From Campylobacter concisus (lineage in GTDB: Bacteria; Campylobacterota; Campylobacteria; Campylobacterales; Campylobacteraceae): a stretch of DNA of 64,000 nt. The notes beneath the pieces are model-generated. The model was not told the origin of the DNA, searched no databases, and saw nothing but the letters and a program-made list of their open reading frames with translations. Position numbers and translations under genes: made by a program. The stretch spans positions 51,917-115,916 of the forward strand of contig NZ_PPAW01000011.1 in the NCBI RefSeq assembly GCF_002913225.1. The letters are read 5' to 3'. This document shows, in pieces, positions 16,234 through 24,364 of the stretch (position 1 is its first letter; each line of letters starts with the position of its first letter).

Positions 16234-17034
16234 ATGCGAATATTTAGAGTTTTGTTGGTTTTATGTTTTGGTGTTGTTTTTTCTTATGCTAAAGTTTGTG
16301 ATGATTATCAATATAGGCTCCAAGAATATGAGACCGGACAAATATTAATGTTTAAAACAGCCCATAAAAATTCTACGGACGATGAACTGTGGAATACTGC
16401 AGCCAAAGAGTGTGAAAAAAATGGTCCAACGGCGATCCCAGCATGTATATACCTTTATAAAAATGTCTTAAAACAAAATTTTGATAACAAAAATGTAGCT
16501 AAAATTAACCTTTTTACCGTATTGGATAAGATTATGGGCTTTTATGTGTCGGAGAAACAAAAAGATAGCGAAGCAAATTTTATAAATTATAAAATAGCCG
16601 CATTAGTGCATGATGAAAAAACAGCCGCCAAGGCTTTACATGATGGTGGGTATCTTACAAAGGAGCAATATAAGAAAATAAGCGACATTGATGATGCTGT
16701 ATTGACAATTTCTACTTTTGCCGCTTGCCCTAACAAATATGATCCGAGCAAGACACAGCCTTTTTTGCCAAATGATAAAATAAGCGATGCTTGCTTATGT
16801 CTTTTAAAGTTGCCATTGCTAATAAAAGACGAGGATTATTTGACAGCTGCAAAACTCGGTGAAATTTTGTGCAAAAAATATAAAGATGGAGGAGCTTGCC
16901 TTTTTGTCGGAGCAACATATAAAGAGGGGCTAGGGGTTAGAGCCAATGTACTACAAGCAAAAGAATATTTTGGGCTTGCTTGCGATTATGGTAACCAAGA
17001 CGGATGTTCTAAATACAAGGCTTTATATTATTAA
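16234..17034 (+). CDS. Secreted Cys-rich Sel1-like repeat protein (phage moron)
   Basis: A 266-residue exported protein with a signal peptide (about 1-19, cleavage near SYA). Paired cysteines in the mature part recall the Helicobacter/Campylobacter Hcp-type Sel1-repeat proteins. The last repeat, GGACLFVGATYKEGLGVRANVLQAKEYFGLACDYG, spans about 220-256. The ATG has AAGGAG. It is a single gene facing away from its neighbours inside the prophage. Its 3' end overlaps the nuclease gene by 4 bp tail to tail. A lysogenic-conversion role is inferred. Confidence 0.78.
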   Translation: MRIFRVLLVLCFGVVFSYAKVCDDYQYRLQEYETGQILMFKTAHKNSTDDELWNTAAKECEKNGPTAIPACIYLYKNVLKQNFDNKNVAKINLFTVLDKIMGFYVSEKQKDSEANFINYKIAALVHDEKTAAKALHDGGYLTKEQYKKISDIDDAVLTISTFAACPNKYDPSKTQPFLPNDKISDACLCLLKLPLLIKDEDYLTAAKLGEILCKKYKDGGACLFVGATYKEGLGVRANVLQAKEYFGLACDYGNQDGCSKYKALYY

Positions 17035-17468
17035 CGCTTTCTCCACTCCCACGGCGGAGTAGGATCGCTACTCTGCCAAAGCCCTAGCTTTTTCTCACGA
17101 GCCGTTTTTTCTTGATCTACATATATTCTTGAATATTTAACATAAGCCCAAGCATAGCCGCTTAATGCCATTTGAGCGTTTATATCTTGCCCTTTATAGT
17201 GGATAATGCCTAGTGTGCGTTTATATCTATCTTTGCCTTTTGGCTCTACTTCTACAACTTGCCCTGCGATCAGGCTAGCCAAAAATTGTTTTGATCGTTG
17301 TCCGTAGTCTTGCTTTTTCTCTGGTGCGTCGATGCCGAAAAGCCTAACCTTGATTTGCTGTTTGTCTTGAAGTATCATGATCGTGTCGCCGTCAGATATT
17401 TTTATGACTTTTGCAGGGAAAGCAAAAAGAGATAGCGGCAAAAGAAAAAAGCAGACGATAGGAAACAA
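17031..17468 (-). CDS. Secreted thermonuclease-like (SNase) protein
   Basis: A 145-residue staphylococcal-nuclease-type enzyme. A hydrophobic N-terminus (1-17) would export it. Catalytic candidates are Arg42, Asp47 and Glu50 (VRLFGIDAPE) and Arg84 (RYKRTLG), with SDGDT earlier for calcium. Such enzymes cut DNA and RNA outside the cytosol. It ends the leftward lysogeny block after the DUF1828-type gene, so it should be made in the lysogen. Confidence 0.88.
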   Translation of the reverse strand: MFPIVCFFLLPLSLFAFPAKVIKISDGDTIMILQDKQQIKVRLFGIDAPEKKQDYGQRSKQFLASLIAGQVVEVEPKGKDRYKRTLGIIHYKGQDINAQMALSGYAWAYVKYSRIYVDQEKTAREKKLGLWQSSDPTPPWEWRKR

Positions 17469-17476
17469 ATCGGATA

Positions 17477-18238
17477 TTACGCAGCTAAATAGTTAGTATA
17501 ATTTTTTATGCTACTCCACTTAAAGAGCTTGATATTTAACTCTTGTGTGGCTAATCTTATCTCTTGATCATCTGAGGCATCATCATTAAGAATAATGATC
17601 TTATCGCTGGAGCTTCTATCTGCGGCTAAGTCGGTAAAAGTAAAAAGGGTAGCTTTTAAATTTTCTTTTTTTGGGTTATTTAATAATTTGATAAGCCTTT
17701 CTTGTTCTTGCTTTGAGCGACTTATCAAAAACTCGAATTTATGTGATAAGTGAGATTTTCCTTCTACTGATATATTTGTAGTGTAGCGAGCATCAATATT
17801 GTTAAAAAAATTCTCCACTTCATCGTAAAAAAAGCTATTGTTGCCCTTGCTTGGGACAAACATATCATTTACGCTTATTAATGCTTGTATGACATTGTGT
17901 TGTTTTCTTGCAAAATCTAATGCCGTAGCAGATACAAAAAGTTCGTTATCTTTGTTTTTAAAAATGCCAAAGCCATTTAATGCTATTTCAAGCTGTCTAG
18001 TTCTTTTTTGAGAGTTAAACTCAAAGCCTGATAAATTTAAATCTTGAATAGTCTCGCCACCATCACTAATCTTAATAGAGCGATCATCTAAAAAATCAAT
18101 ATAGACCGAAATATTGTCATTATGTCTATTTAAAAATGGCGTTATAACCTCATAGCTATCTTTGCTGATGGTATTAAGTTCAAAACCACCATTTAAATAC
18201 TCATAATAAGACCCTAAAAGTCTATTAATATCAAGCAT
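17477..18238 (-). CDS. DUF1828/DUF1829-type protein
   Basis: A 253-residue cytosolic protein. The N-terminal half has the DUF1828-like pattern VITPFLNRHNDNISVYI then IKISDGGETIQDL. The C-terminal half (about 130-250) resembles DUF1829. There is no membrane segment or signal. It starts 1 bp after the upstream gene's stop, so the two are coupled. Genes of this type often sit in phages and defence-like islands, but no biochemical function is established to my knowledge. Confidence 0.7.
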   Translation of the reverse strand: MLDINRLLGSYYEYLNGGFELNTISKDSYEVITPFLNRHNDNISVYIDFLDDRSIKISDGGETIQDLNLSGFEFNSQKRTRQLEIALNGFGIFKNKDNELFVSATALDFARKQHNVIQALISVNDMFVPSKGNNSFFYDEVENFFNNIDARYTTNISVEGKSHLSHKFEFLISRSKQEQERLIKLLNNPKKENLKATLFTFTDLAADRSSSDKIIILNDDASDDQEIRLATQELNIKLFKWSSIKNYTNYLAA

Positions 18239-18239
18239 T

Positions 18240-18737
18240 TTAAAATAACGCCCTTTCTATTTTTATTTTTATCCTGCCATAAGTGCAAAACTGCTCTATC
18301 TGAGCCAAAAAGTTATCATCACATTCGCTAAGTTTAAACTCACTTATGGGAAACGCCCATTTGTCATCATAGCCATCAATATAAACGTGCAAATGTGCGC
18401 CGAGTTTTAATCTTGCATCGGAATATTTTTGCATAAGTAATCTTAAAGTTTCATCATCTGGAGCAATATTTTCATTAAATGGTGGGTTTGTATGAACGCT
18501 GTAAAAGTCATTTCTTAAAAGATGAGTGTTTTTATTAGCTCTTAGCTGTAAAGTCTTTCTTTTGGACTGCTTTTTTGATGTGCTAATATCGAACAATAAA
18601 GAAATATCTTTTAGCCTCTCATCCTCTGCCTCTAACTCAATGGTTTTAACATGAAAATTTATTTTATCTAAAACGAAATTTACCTCTTTGGCTCTTTTAA
18701 AAACTGCTATCAACTCATTAGCTTCTTGGTTTGTCAT
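18240..18737 (-). CDS. Unknown protein coupled to the DUF1828-type gene
   Basis: A 165-residue protein. It reads NFHVKTIELEAEDER, a basic central stretch (STSKKQSKRKTLQLRANKN), and HLHVYIDGYDDKWAFPISE. It resembles uncharacterised DUF6978-type proteins, at low certainty. It starts 17 bp after the repressor stop and ends next to the DUF1828 gene. It is therefore likely expressed with the repressor during lysogeny, where superinfection-exclusion genes are common. Confidence 0.6.
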   Translation of the reverse strand: MTNQEANELIAVFKRAKEVNFVLDKINFHVKTIELEAEDERLKDISLLFDISTSKKQSKRKTLQLRANKNTHLLRNDFYSVHTNPPFNENIAPDDETLRLLMQKYSDARLKLGAHLHVYIDGYDDKWAFPISEFKLSECDDNFLAQIEQFCTYGRIKIKIERALF

Positions 18738-18754
18738 AGTTTATCCCCCCCCTA

Positions 18755-19426
18755 CTATATCCTTTTAGAATTTATGGCATAGCAACCAACAACACGCCCT
18801 AAAATTTCGACGTTTAACTCTTCCTCGATAATTATTGGCTCGTAGTCCTTATTGTCACTTATTAACGCCAATGTAGGACGTTTTTTTATTCTTTTTATAA
18901 AAATTTCGTTTTCATATTTGCAAACATAAATAGCGCCCTCTATTTGGTTTATATCATCACAAAAAACAACCAAGTCGCTTTCTTTAATAGTTGGCTCCAT
19001 TGAGTTGCCAAAGCAAGGGACAATGCCTAACTTCGCGTGTGGGCTAACGTTAAACATAATTTTTAAATCGTTTGGATTAAAAGGCAACAATTCAGGTTCG
19101 CCAAAGTCGTCGTTTTCGGCGCCACGACCTGCAGAAACTACCCCGTCTTTATAAAAAGGGATATATACAGTTTTGGTACTGTTAGAAGAGATATTATCTG
19201 TATATTTATGGGCTTCTGTCGGCTTTTCTATGGTATCGTCTAACCAATAAGCGATCGGATAGCCTGAAAATTTAGCCAGTGGCAATAAATGTTTTTTTGT
19301 CCTCTTTTCTCCAGCTAACCACTGGCTAACTAAAGGCTGTGAAATGCCTAAAATATCGGCAAATTGTATAGTATTTATACCTTTTTCTTTTAGTAAATCT
19401 GACAATTTATCTTTAAATTCTTTCAT
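18755..19426 (-). CDS. CI-like S24 phage repressor
   Basis: A 223-residue LexA/CI-type repressor that should hold the prophage silent. An N-terminal XRE helix-turn-helix (about 16-40, FADILGISQPLVSQWLAG) is followed by a linker with Ala99-Gly100 as the self-cleavage bond, and a peptidase domain with Ser142 (GNSMEPT) and Lys178 (FIKRI). RecA-stimulated self-cleavage is known for the family. The promoter region carries three copies of the operator consensus. Confidence 0.93.
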   Translation of the reverse strand: MKEFKDKLSDLLKEKGINTIQFADILGISQPLVSQWLAGEKRTKKHLLPLAKFSGYPIAYWLDDTIEKPTEAHKYTDNISSNSTKTVYIPFYKDGVVSAGRGAENDDFGEPELLPFNPNDLKIMFNVSPHAKLGIVPCFGNSMEPTIKESDLVVFCDDINQIEGAIYVCKYENEIFIKRIKKRPTLALISDNKDYEPIIIEEELNVEILGRVVGCYAINSKRI

Positions 19427-19446
19427 TTTCTACCCCTTCGAAAGAT

Positions 19447-19527
19447 ATAACTTTGCGTAATATTTTATAACTAAAATCATTAAAAATCAAATAACCTTAA
19501 GTTATATTTTATATAACAGATAGTAAT
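19447..19527. promoter_or_regulatory. Three-site operator region of the repressor
   Basis: Sites ATAACTTTGCGTAAT (19447), ATAACCTTAAGTTAT (19491) and ATAACAGATAGTAAT (19513) fit ATWAC-N5-GTWAT. Their centres are 44 and 22 bp apart, with a half-site (ATAAC at 19467) between the first two. They fill the gap between the divergent repressor and rightward early genes, as in a lambda OR-type switch. Confidence 0.65.
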
Positions 19528-19535
19528 ATAAGGTT

Positions 19536-19769
19536 ATGAAACAGACAGAATATAGAAAAAAGATTAGAAAATGGCTTGGTAAATTTTACAAGTCGGCTGG
19601 GACTTGCAATACATACGCGTGTGGATCAAACAACAAAAAACCTAATGGAGATGTGAGATACGCAGCTTTGCAAGAGTTGGGACACCCCTTTTATGCTTGG
19701 GGCGACAAGCTAAATGCATATATTTTAGAGGCAGAAAAGCAGGAGAAAAATAAAAATGGTAGCAAATAA
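19536..19769 (+). CDS. First rightward early gene, unknown
   Basis: A 77-residue basic protein (KKIRKWLGKFYK near the start, ending in a Lys/Glu/Asn-rich tail). It is divergent from the repressor, in the place where cro normally lies, but I see no clear helix-turn-helix. The RBS AAGG is only 2-3 bp before the ATG, and the operators lie right upstream. Confidence 0.65.
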   Translation: MKQTEYRKKIRKWLGKFYKSAGTCNTYACGSNNKKPNGDVRYAALQELGHPFYAWGDKLNAYILEAEKQEKNKNGSK

Positions 19770-20025
19770 CAGCGTAGAGGCATATAACAAATTAAAATCA
19801 GAGCTAAGCGGCAAACGTAGAGCCGTATATGAAATGTTTTGCCAGCACAAAGAGGGTGCAACTAGGCAAGAAATTTCACGCTGGTATAACGTAGCAATAA
19901 ACAGCGTCTGCGGACGTGTTAATGAGCTAATAGCGCGTGGCTTTTTAGTTGAAATCGGATCAAAAAAAGACGTGATAAGTGGGTGCAGCACGTCAATACT
20001 AAAACCCACTGAAAGGATAGCGTAA
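19756..20025 (+). CDS. Small winged-helix DNA-binding protein
   Basis: An 89-residue protein. Residues about 20-70 (MFCQHKEGATRQEISRWYN then SVCGRVNELIARGFLVEIG) look like a winged helix. It overlaps the preceding gene by 14 bp. Position early in the rightward transcript suggests a regulator or replication helper. Confidence 0.65.
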   Translation: MVANNSVEAYNKLKSELSGKRRAVYEMFCQHKEGATRQEISRWYNVAINSVCGRVNELIARGFLVEIGSKKDVISGCSTSILKPTERIA

Positions 20026-20108
20026 TGAGCCAAATGTATATAGGCTATATACTCTGCGCAGGGCTGATACTTGCAACAGTCTATGAAACTTGGAGGGGGT
20101 TTAGATGA
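20025..20108 (+). CDS. 27-residue membrane peptide
   Basis: The peptide begins MSQMYIGYILCAG and has one hydrophobic span (about 5-20). The ATG overlaps the previous stop (TAATG) and has a GAAAGGA site. Its stop overlaps the next start (ATGA), and its last codons carry the next gene's GGAGG site. This tight coupling on both sides supports a real gene. Confidence 0.6.
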   Translation: MSQMYIGYILCAGLILATVYETWRGFR

Positions 20109-20938
20109 GCATAAGAATAATGAGCCAAGTTTGGGATATGGAGATCGAAGATAGCACCACAAAGCTAACACTTATGGCTTTAGCTGACTTTTCAGATGAT
20201 GAGGGCTATTGCTACCCTAGCTATGAAGTTTTGGCTAAAAAAATATCAAAATCTAAAAGAACGGCAATAAGGGCAGTTGAAAAGCTAACTGAGCTTGGAT
20301 TTTTGCAAAAAGAAAAAAGAGAACTAAACGACGGAACAAGCAGGACAAATTTATACAAAATAGTGAGTGAAAATGAGAGGGTGACACAGACGCCCCCTAT
20401 GATGACAAACGGAAAAGAGGCAGTGACATCTATGACATCACATAGTGACACTGATGACACTATGGTGGTGACAAATGTGTCATTGCATAGTGACAAGGGT
20501 GTCACCCCTATTAATATAACCACCAATAGAACCGTCAGTAGAACCACCAAAGAACCGTCAATTAACCCCCTACCCCCTAAGGACATTTTGCTACCTGATT
20601 TCATTGATCCAAACCTATGGCAAAAATATCTAGCCTACAAAAAAGAACGACGAGAGAAATTAAGCTCTAATGGTATCGAGATGAAATTTAGCGAGTGGGC
20701 TAAATGGGCGAGTGAGGGCATAGACGTCAATGCTTGCATACGAGAAGCAATATGTAATGAGTGGCAGGGGGTGTTTAAGCCAAAGCCAACCTACAAAGCA
20801 CAAAATGGGCTAAGCCTAAGCGTAGAGGACGTAAGACGCTTTGGTGGCGATGTGAGCTACTACATCGAAAGCACAAGAGAAACGAACGCCATAGCAAATC
20901 AAAACGTGGCAAATATCGAAAACAAGGAGCCGTTTTAA
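20105..20938 (+). CDS. Phage replication initiator-like protein (winged helix)
   Basis: A 277-residue protein. Residues about 1-95 form a helix-turn-helix/winged-helix region of phage replisome-organiser type (DDEGYCYPSYEVLAKKISKS in parts, then AIRAVEKLTELGFLQKE). A Ser/Thr/Asp-rich low-complexity linker (about 98-155) precedes a C-terminal helical part (WQKYLAYKKERREK; FSEWAKWASEG). Family and place suggest recruitment of host replication machinery. No phage helicase is seen, so it probably uses host DnaB. Confidence 0.75.
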   Translation: MSIRIMSQVWDMEIEDSTTKLTLMALADFSDDEGYCYPSYEVLAKKISKSKRTAIRAVEKLTELGFLQKEKRELNDGTSRTNLYKIVSENERVTQTPPMMTNGKEAVTSMTSHSDTDDTMVVTNVSLHSDKGVTPINITTNRTVSRTTKEPSINPLPPKDILLPDFIDPNLWQKYLAYKKERREKLSSNGIEMKFSEWAKWASEGIDVNACIREAICNEWQGVFKPKPTYKAQNGLSLSVEDVRRFGGDVSYYIESTRETNAIANQNVANIENKEPF

Positions 20939-21573
20939 TGAACCGCATACAAACGATCAAAGAAGCGCTTGGCGTAAATGAAACACAAGCACTAATTACA
21001 GCAGAGCTACTTAAGCCACTAAAAGATGAGGATATTATCCCATTTTTCGCATATAGGACAAGCTTTATCCAACCAAAGCAATCAAGTGAGCTAATCACAA
21101 AAAACGCCGTAGCAGCTTTTAGAAAACAAAGGGCGCTAGAGGCGATCAGAGATGGCAAATTTAGCTTTAAAAATATCGAGCAGCTAGTAGAGTTTGTAAA
21201 AACATTTTTTCGCAATGAGAGGCTTTGCTATGGCACAGTATATAAAGATTTTGTAATTATTGGCGTAGATGAATACGGCAACTTAATCAACCACTATCAG
21301 ATCAACCAAGCAGGCAAGCCAGTACAGCTAAGCAGCGATAGCGAGGCAGAAGTTTATGCGTGGCTCTTTGAAAACCAAAAACGTATCGGCGTGATCAAAT
21401 ACGTAAGCGAAAGAGAAGTAAAAGAGAAAGAGCAGGCAAAAATAGAGGTGGCGAATAACGTAAATTTGCTCCCAACTGACCCAGACACACCGATAGAAAT
21501 GAGCGATGAAGCAAGAACAAGGCTAAGACTTGGGCTATCTGCCATTGCGGCGAATATAGCAAAGAGAGCGTGA
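20938..21573 (+). CDS. Phage protein, unknown (211 residues)
   Basis: It overlaps the initiator stop by one base (TAATG). The central part (YKDFVIIGVDEYGNLINHYQ) is beta-rich and the ends are helical (EREVKEKEQAKIEVANN). No family recognised. Placed between replication and methyltransferase genes. Confidence 0.65.
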   Translation: MNRIQTIKEALGVNETQALITAELLKPLKDEDIIPFFAYRTSFIQPKQSSELITKNAVAAFRKQRALEAIRDGKFSFKNIEQLVEFVKTFFRNERLCYGTVYKDFVIIGVDEYGNLINHYQINQAGKPVQLSSDSEAEVYAWLFENQKRIGVIKYVSEREVKEKEQAKIEVANNVNLLPTDPDTPIEMSDEARTRLRLGLSAIAANIAKRA

Positions 21574-21574
21574 G

Positions 21575-22186
21575 ATGAAAATTTTAAATCTTTTCGCAGG
21601 GCTTGGCGGTAATCGTAAGTTTTGGAACGACGTAGCAAAAGAAAAAGGCATAAGCATAGAAGTGACCGCTGTTGAGTTTGACCCTGAAATAGCAAAGGCT
21701 TATGCAAAACGCTATCCAAATGACAACGTAATAGTAGGTGACGCTTGGGACTATGCCGCTAAAAATTATTTAGATTTTGATTTTATATGGGCGTCTCCAC
21801 CTTGTCAAACTCATAGCAGACTAAATACTGGCAACAATTTACGTTGGGAGCATACTAGAAAATTGCCTGATTTTAGGCTTTATGAACTTATATCATATCT
21901 TAAGACGTTTTGCAAAACGGCTTTTGTGATTGAGAATGTAGTGCCATATTATGAGCCCCTCATAAAACCAACTGCCGAGATAGGTAGGCACTATTTTTGG
22001 GCTAATTTTGATCTATTTTTTTTAAGCAATGATAAATTCAGGATCATAGAGAAAGTTAAAATAGGCGACTTTAAAGACCTCGACTTGAGCGAGTTTAATA
22101 TAACAAATAAACGCCAGGCTATAAGGAATGAAGTTGATTACGAGATAGGCAAAAAGATATTTGAACGTTACTTGGAGAGCAAATGA
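21575..22186 (+). CDS. Short phage cytosine-C5 DNA methyltransferase
   Basis: A 203-residue enzyme. Motif I is NLFAGLGGNRK (5-15), motif IV SPPCQTHS (74-81) gives catalytic Cys77, and motif VI is VIENV (118-122). Full C5 methyltransferases are usually over 300 residues, and the target-recognition region plus motifs IX-X look reduced or missing. No cognate restriction enzyme is near. It probably modifies phage DNA against host restriction, or it may have a changed activity. Confidence 0.85.
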   Translation: MKILNLFAGLGGNRKFWNDVAKEKGISIEVTAVEFDPEIAKAYAKRYPNDNVIVGDAWDYAAKNYLDFDFIWASPPCQTHSRLNTGNNLRWEHTRKLPDFRLYELISYLKTFCKTAFVIENVVPYYEPLIKPTAEIGRHYFWANFDLFFLSNDKFRIIEKVKIGDFKDLDLSEFNITNKRQAIRNEVDYEIGKKIFERYLESK

Positions 22187-22365
22187 AAGCCGTATATATC
22201 ACGATAACCGAAAGCGGAGCGAGCATAATCGCAAAAGTAGCAGACGAGAACAAAAAGATACTTGATAGCTTCGAGGTAAGTCGTAAGGACGCAAACGGAG
22301 TGCTTGAAGTAATGAGAAAGTGGAACGAGAAGCACAAGGACGAAGAAACAAGGGGGCTATTTTGA
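22183..22365 (+). CDS. Small phage protein, unknown (60 residues)
   Basis: It overlaps the cytosine methyltransferase stop (ATGA). A beta-rich first half (YITITESGASIIAKVADENKK in parts) is followed by a basic, acidic-mixed tail. Its stop overlaps the TTG start of the adenine methyltransferase (TTGA), so all three are coupled. Confidence 0.6.
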   Translation: MKAVYITITESGASIIAKVADENKKILDSFEVSRKDANGVLEVMRKWNEKHKDEETRGLF

Positions 22366-23288
22366 CAAACGAATATAGCGTTAAAGCCATAAGAGAGCAT
22401 TTTAAAGCAAATGGCATATTCTACACTCCGCCAGAGCTTAGCAAGATGCTTAAAGAGATAGTCGAAAAAGAAGTAAGCGATATAAAAGAGGTCTATGATC
22501 CAACTTGTGGTCGTGGTGCATTGCTTAGCGTCTTTGGCGACGATGTGGCTAAATATGGTCAAGATATAAACGCCAGCGAGGTTGAAGTCGCTAAAAATAG
22601 CTTAGTAAATTTTAATGGCGTTATCGGAGATACTTTAAAAGAGCCAGCATTTTTAGACAAAAAGTTTAAAGCCATCGTAGCAAATCCACCTTTTAGCATC
22701 CCTTGGGATAGCGAGGGCGTCTTTTTTGATGAGAGATTTGCAGGTTACGCATTAGCACCAAAGAGCAAAGCCGACTACGCTTTTAACTTGCATATACTCC
22801 ACTACCTCTCAGATGATGGATGTGCGGCGGTTATAAATTTCCCTGGCGTTTTATATCGTGGCAATAGCGAGGGTAAGATAAGAAAAGCTCTAGTTGAAAA
22901 GAACCTCATAAACGAAGCTATCTTAATCCCTGGCGGATATTTTGATGATACGAGCGTGGCTACATGCATCATCGTGTATAAGAAAAACAAGCAAGATACA
23001 AGCATAATTTTTACAGACAAAGAGCTAAATTTAAGCAAAAGCGTGAGCGTTGAAGAGGTTGCAAAAAACGACTTTAATCTTAGTGTAAGCCAGTATGTTT
23101 ATGAAGAGAAAGTAAAACCGCCATTTGATGCAGTAGCTACTGAGCTACAAGCAAGGGCGGACTTTATCGCAAATATGAAAAAAGAGCTTGGCTTTTCAAA
23201 GCTGGTATGTGACTTTGAGGGGATAAACTTTGAAGAGTTTCCAAGACAGATTATTCAGACGGCTCAGAGCTATATAGGGGAGCATTAA
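22362..23288 (+). CDS. Solitary N6-adenine DNA methyltransferase
   Basis: A 308-residue HsdM-like enzyme. Motif I is DPTCGRGALL (46-55) and motif IV is NPPF (108-111); YTPPELSKML near the start is typical of this class. I chose TTG at 22362 because it overlaps the previous stop and follows AAGGGGG; the frame is open upstream to 22320 without an RBS. There is no specificity subunit or endonuclease nearby, so anti-restriction is the likely role. Confidence 0.87.
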   Translation: MTNEYSVKAIREHFKANGIFYTPPELSKMLKEIVEKEVSDIKEVYDPTCGRGALLSVFGDDVAKYGQDINASEVEVAKNSLVNFNGVIGDTLKEPAFLDKKFKAIVANPPFSIPWDSEGVFFDERFAGYALAPKSKADYAFNLHILHYLSDDGCAAVINFPGVLYRGNSEGKIRKALVEKNLINEAILIPGGYFDDTSVATCIIVYKKNKQDTSIIFTDKELNLSKSVSVEEVAKNDFNLSVSQYVYEEKVKPPFDAVATELQARADFIANMKKELGFSKLVCDFEGINFEEFPRQIIQTAQSYIGEH

Positions 23289-23548
23289 TGCGACTAACTA
23301 GAAGCAAAAATAAAGCCTACCAACTAAGGCTACTTGAAGCGTATCCACTTTGTCAAATATGCGAGAAGCAACAAAGCATGGAGTGCCACCACGTCCGCTA
23401 TGGCAGATTTGGAGCAGATAAGGACGACAGCAAGCAAATAGCCGTTTGTAGAGAGTGTCATCAATGGTGTCACGCGCACAAACACGAGAGTATAGAAAAA
23501 TACGAGGAGGTAGCAGATGAGAATTGGCAACGTTTTGGTGATTGCTAG
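23288..23548 (+). CDS. HNH-type nuclease-like zinc protein
   Basis: An 86-residue protein with CQICEKQQSMECHHVRYG (about 22-40) and CRECHQWCHAH (about 58-68). The CxxC...HH...CxxCH layout fits a zinc-bound HNH fold like those of small phage recombination nucleases. It starts by overlapping the methyltransferase stop (TAATG). Confidence 0.7.
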   Translation: MRLTRSKNKAYQLRLLEAYPLCQICEKQQSMECHHVRYGRFGADKDDSKQIAVCRECHQWCHAHKHESIEKYEEVADENWQRFGDC

Positions 23549-23897
23549 GAGCAAATATCACAATAAAAAAACCAAGGGCTTTGATAGTGCAAAGGAGTGG
23601 CGTAGAAATCAAGAATTGGAGACCTTGCAACGTGCTGGCGAGATAAGCGAGCTAAACCGCCAAGTGTCGTTTGTGCTTATGCCTAGCTACACCATAGCAG
23701 ACGAAACGACAAGACAAGGCTTTAGAACTGTGCGCGAGATCAGATACATAGCAGATTTTACCTATCGCCTTAAAAATGGCAAGCGGATAATAGAGGACGT
23801 GAAAGGTATGCAAACGGACGTTTTTAAAATAAAACGAAAACTACTAGAGAGAAAAATAGCCCTTGGAGTGATAGAGGGCGAGTTTAGGATTTATTGA
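23517..23897 (+). CDS. DUF1064-type predicted nuclease
   Basis: A 126-residue protein. RSKYHNKKT, FDSAKEWRR and RYIADFTYRLKNGKRIIEDVKGMQT make up the DUF1064 pattern. The D-x-(E/D)-x-K arrangement (YIADF...IIEDVKG) is of the PD-(D/E)XK type, so a Holliday-junction or endonuclease role is likely. It overlaps the HNH gene by 32 bp. Confidence 0.8.
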   Translation: MRIGNVLVIARSKYHNKKTKGFDSAKEWRRNQELETLQRAGEISELNRQVSFVLMPSYTIADETTRQGFRTVREIRYIADFTYRLKNGKRIIEDVKGMQTDVFKIKRKLLERKIALGVIEGEFRIY

Positions 23898-24364
23898 TGG
23901 CAAAGATAAGCGACAAGACAAAAGAAGCGATCATAGCCGAGTATCAATTAGGGGCTAGCAAGAAAAGTTTAGCCTTTAAATATGACGTAAGTATAGGTGC
24001 AGTTTTTAAAATTTGCAACGGCATAAGCCAGGCAGATGCTGAATTAGTGAAACAACAAGTGGCGATAAATACGGCTTTAGCCAACGAAAATGAAACAAAA
24101 GTGAAAGCGTTTCACGAAATAGTAGATGAAAAGACTAAACACCTGATCTATTTTCAAAACGCAGCGCTTAGAAATCAAAAGAAAGCGGATGAGATGCTAG
24201 AGATGAGCGATAGGATAGCAGACGTTGAAGCCCATAGCAGGATCACGGCTAGAAACAAAGAGACTGTGCTAGGGCGTGAGGCCGATACTGTGATCAATAA
24301 TGCAAACATACAAAGCGAGCAAAAGATAATCATTGAGCGAAAGGAACTAAAAGGCGATGAGTGA
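23897..24364 (+). CDS. Terminase small subunit-like protein
   Basis: A 155-residue protein. The N-terminal helix-turn-helix (KTKEAIIAEYQLGASKKSLA in parts, with DVSIGAVFKIC) and long helices after it are usual for small terminases that bind pac/cos DNA. The ATG at 23897 overlaps the previous stop (TGATG). It lies directly before the large terminase and overlaps it by 8 bp, which supports the call. Confidence 0.75.
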   Translation: MAKISDKTKEAIIAEYQLGASKKSLAFKYDVSIGAVFKICNGISQADAELVKQQVAINTALANENETKVKAFHEIVDEKTKHLIYFQNAALRNQKKADEMLEMSDRIADVEAHSRITARNKETVLGREADTVINNANIQSEQKIIIERKELKGDE

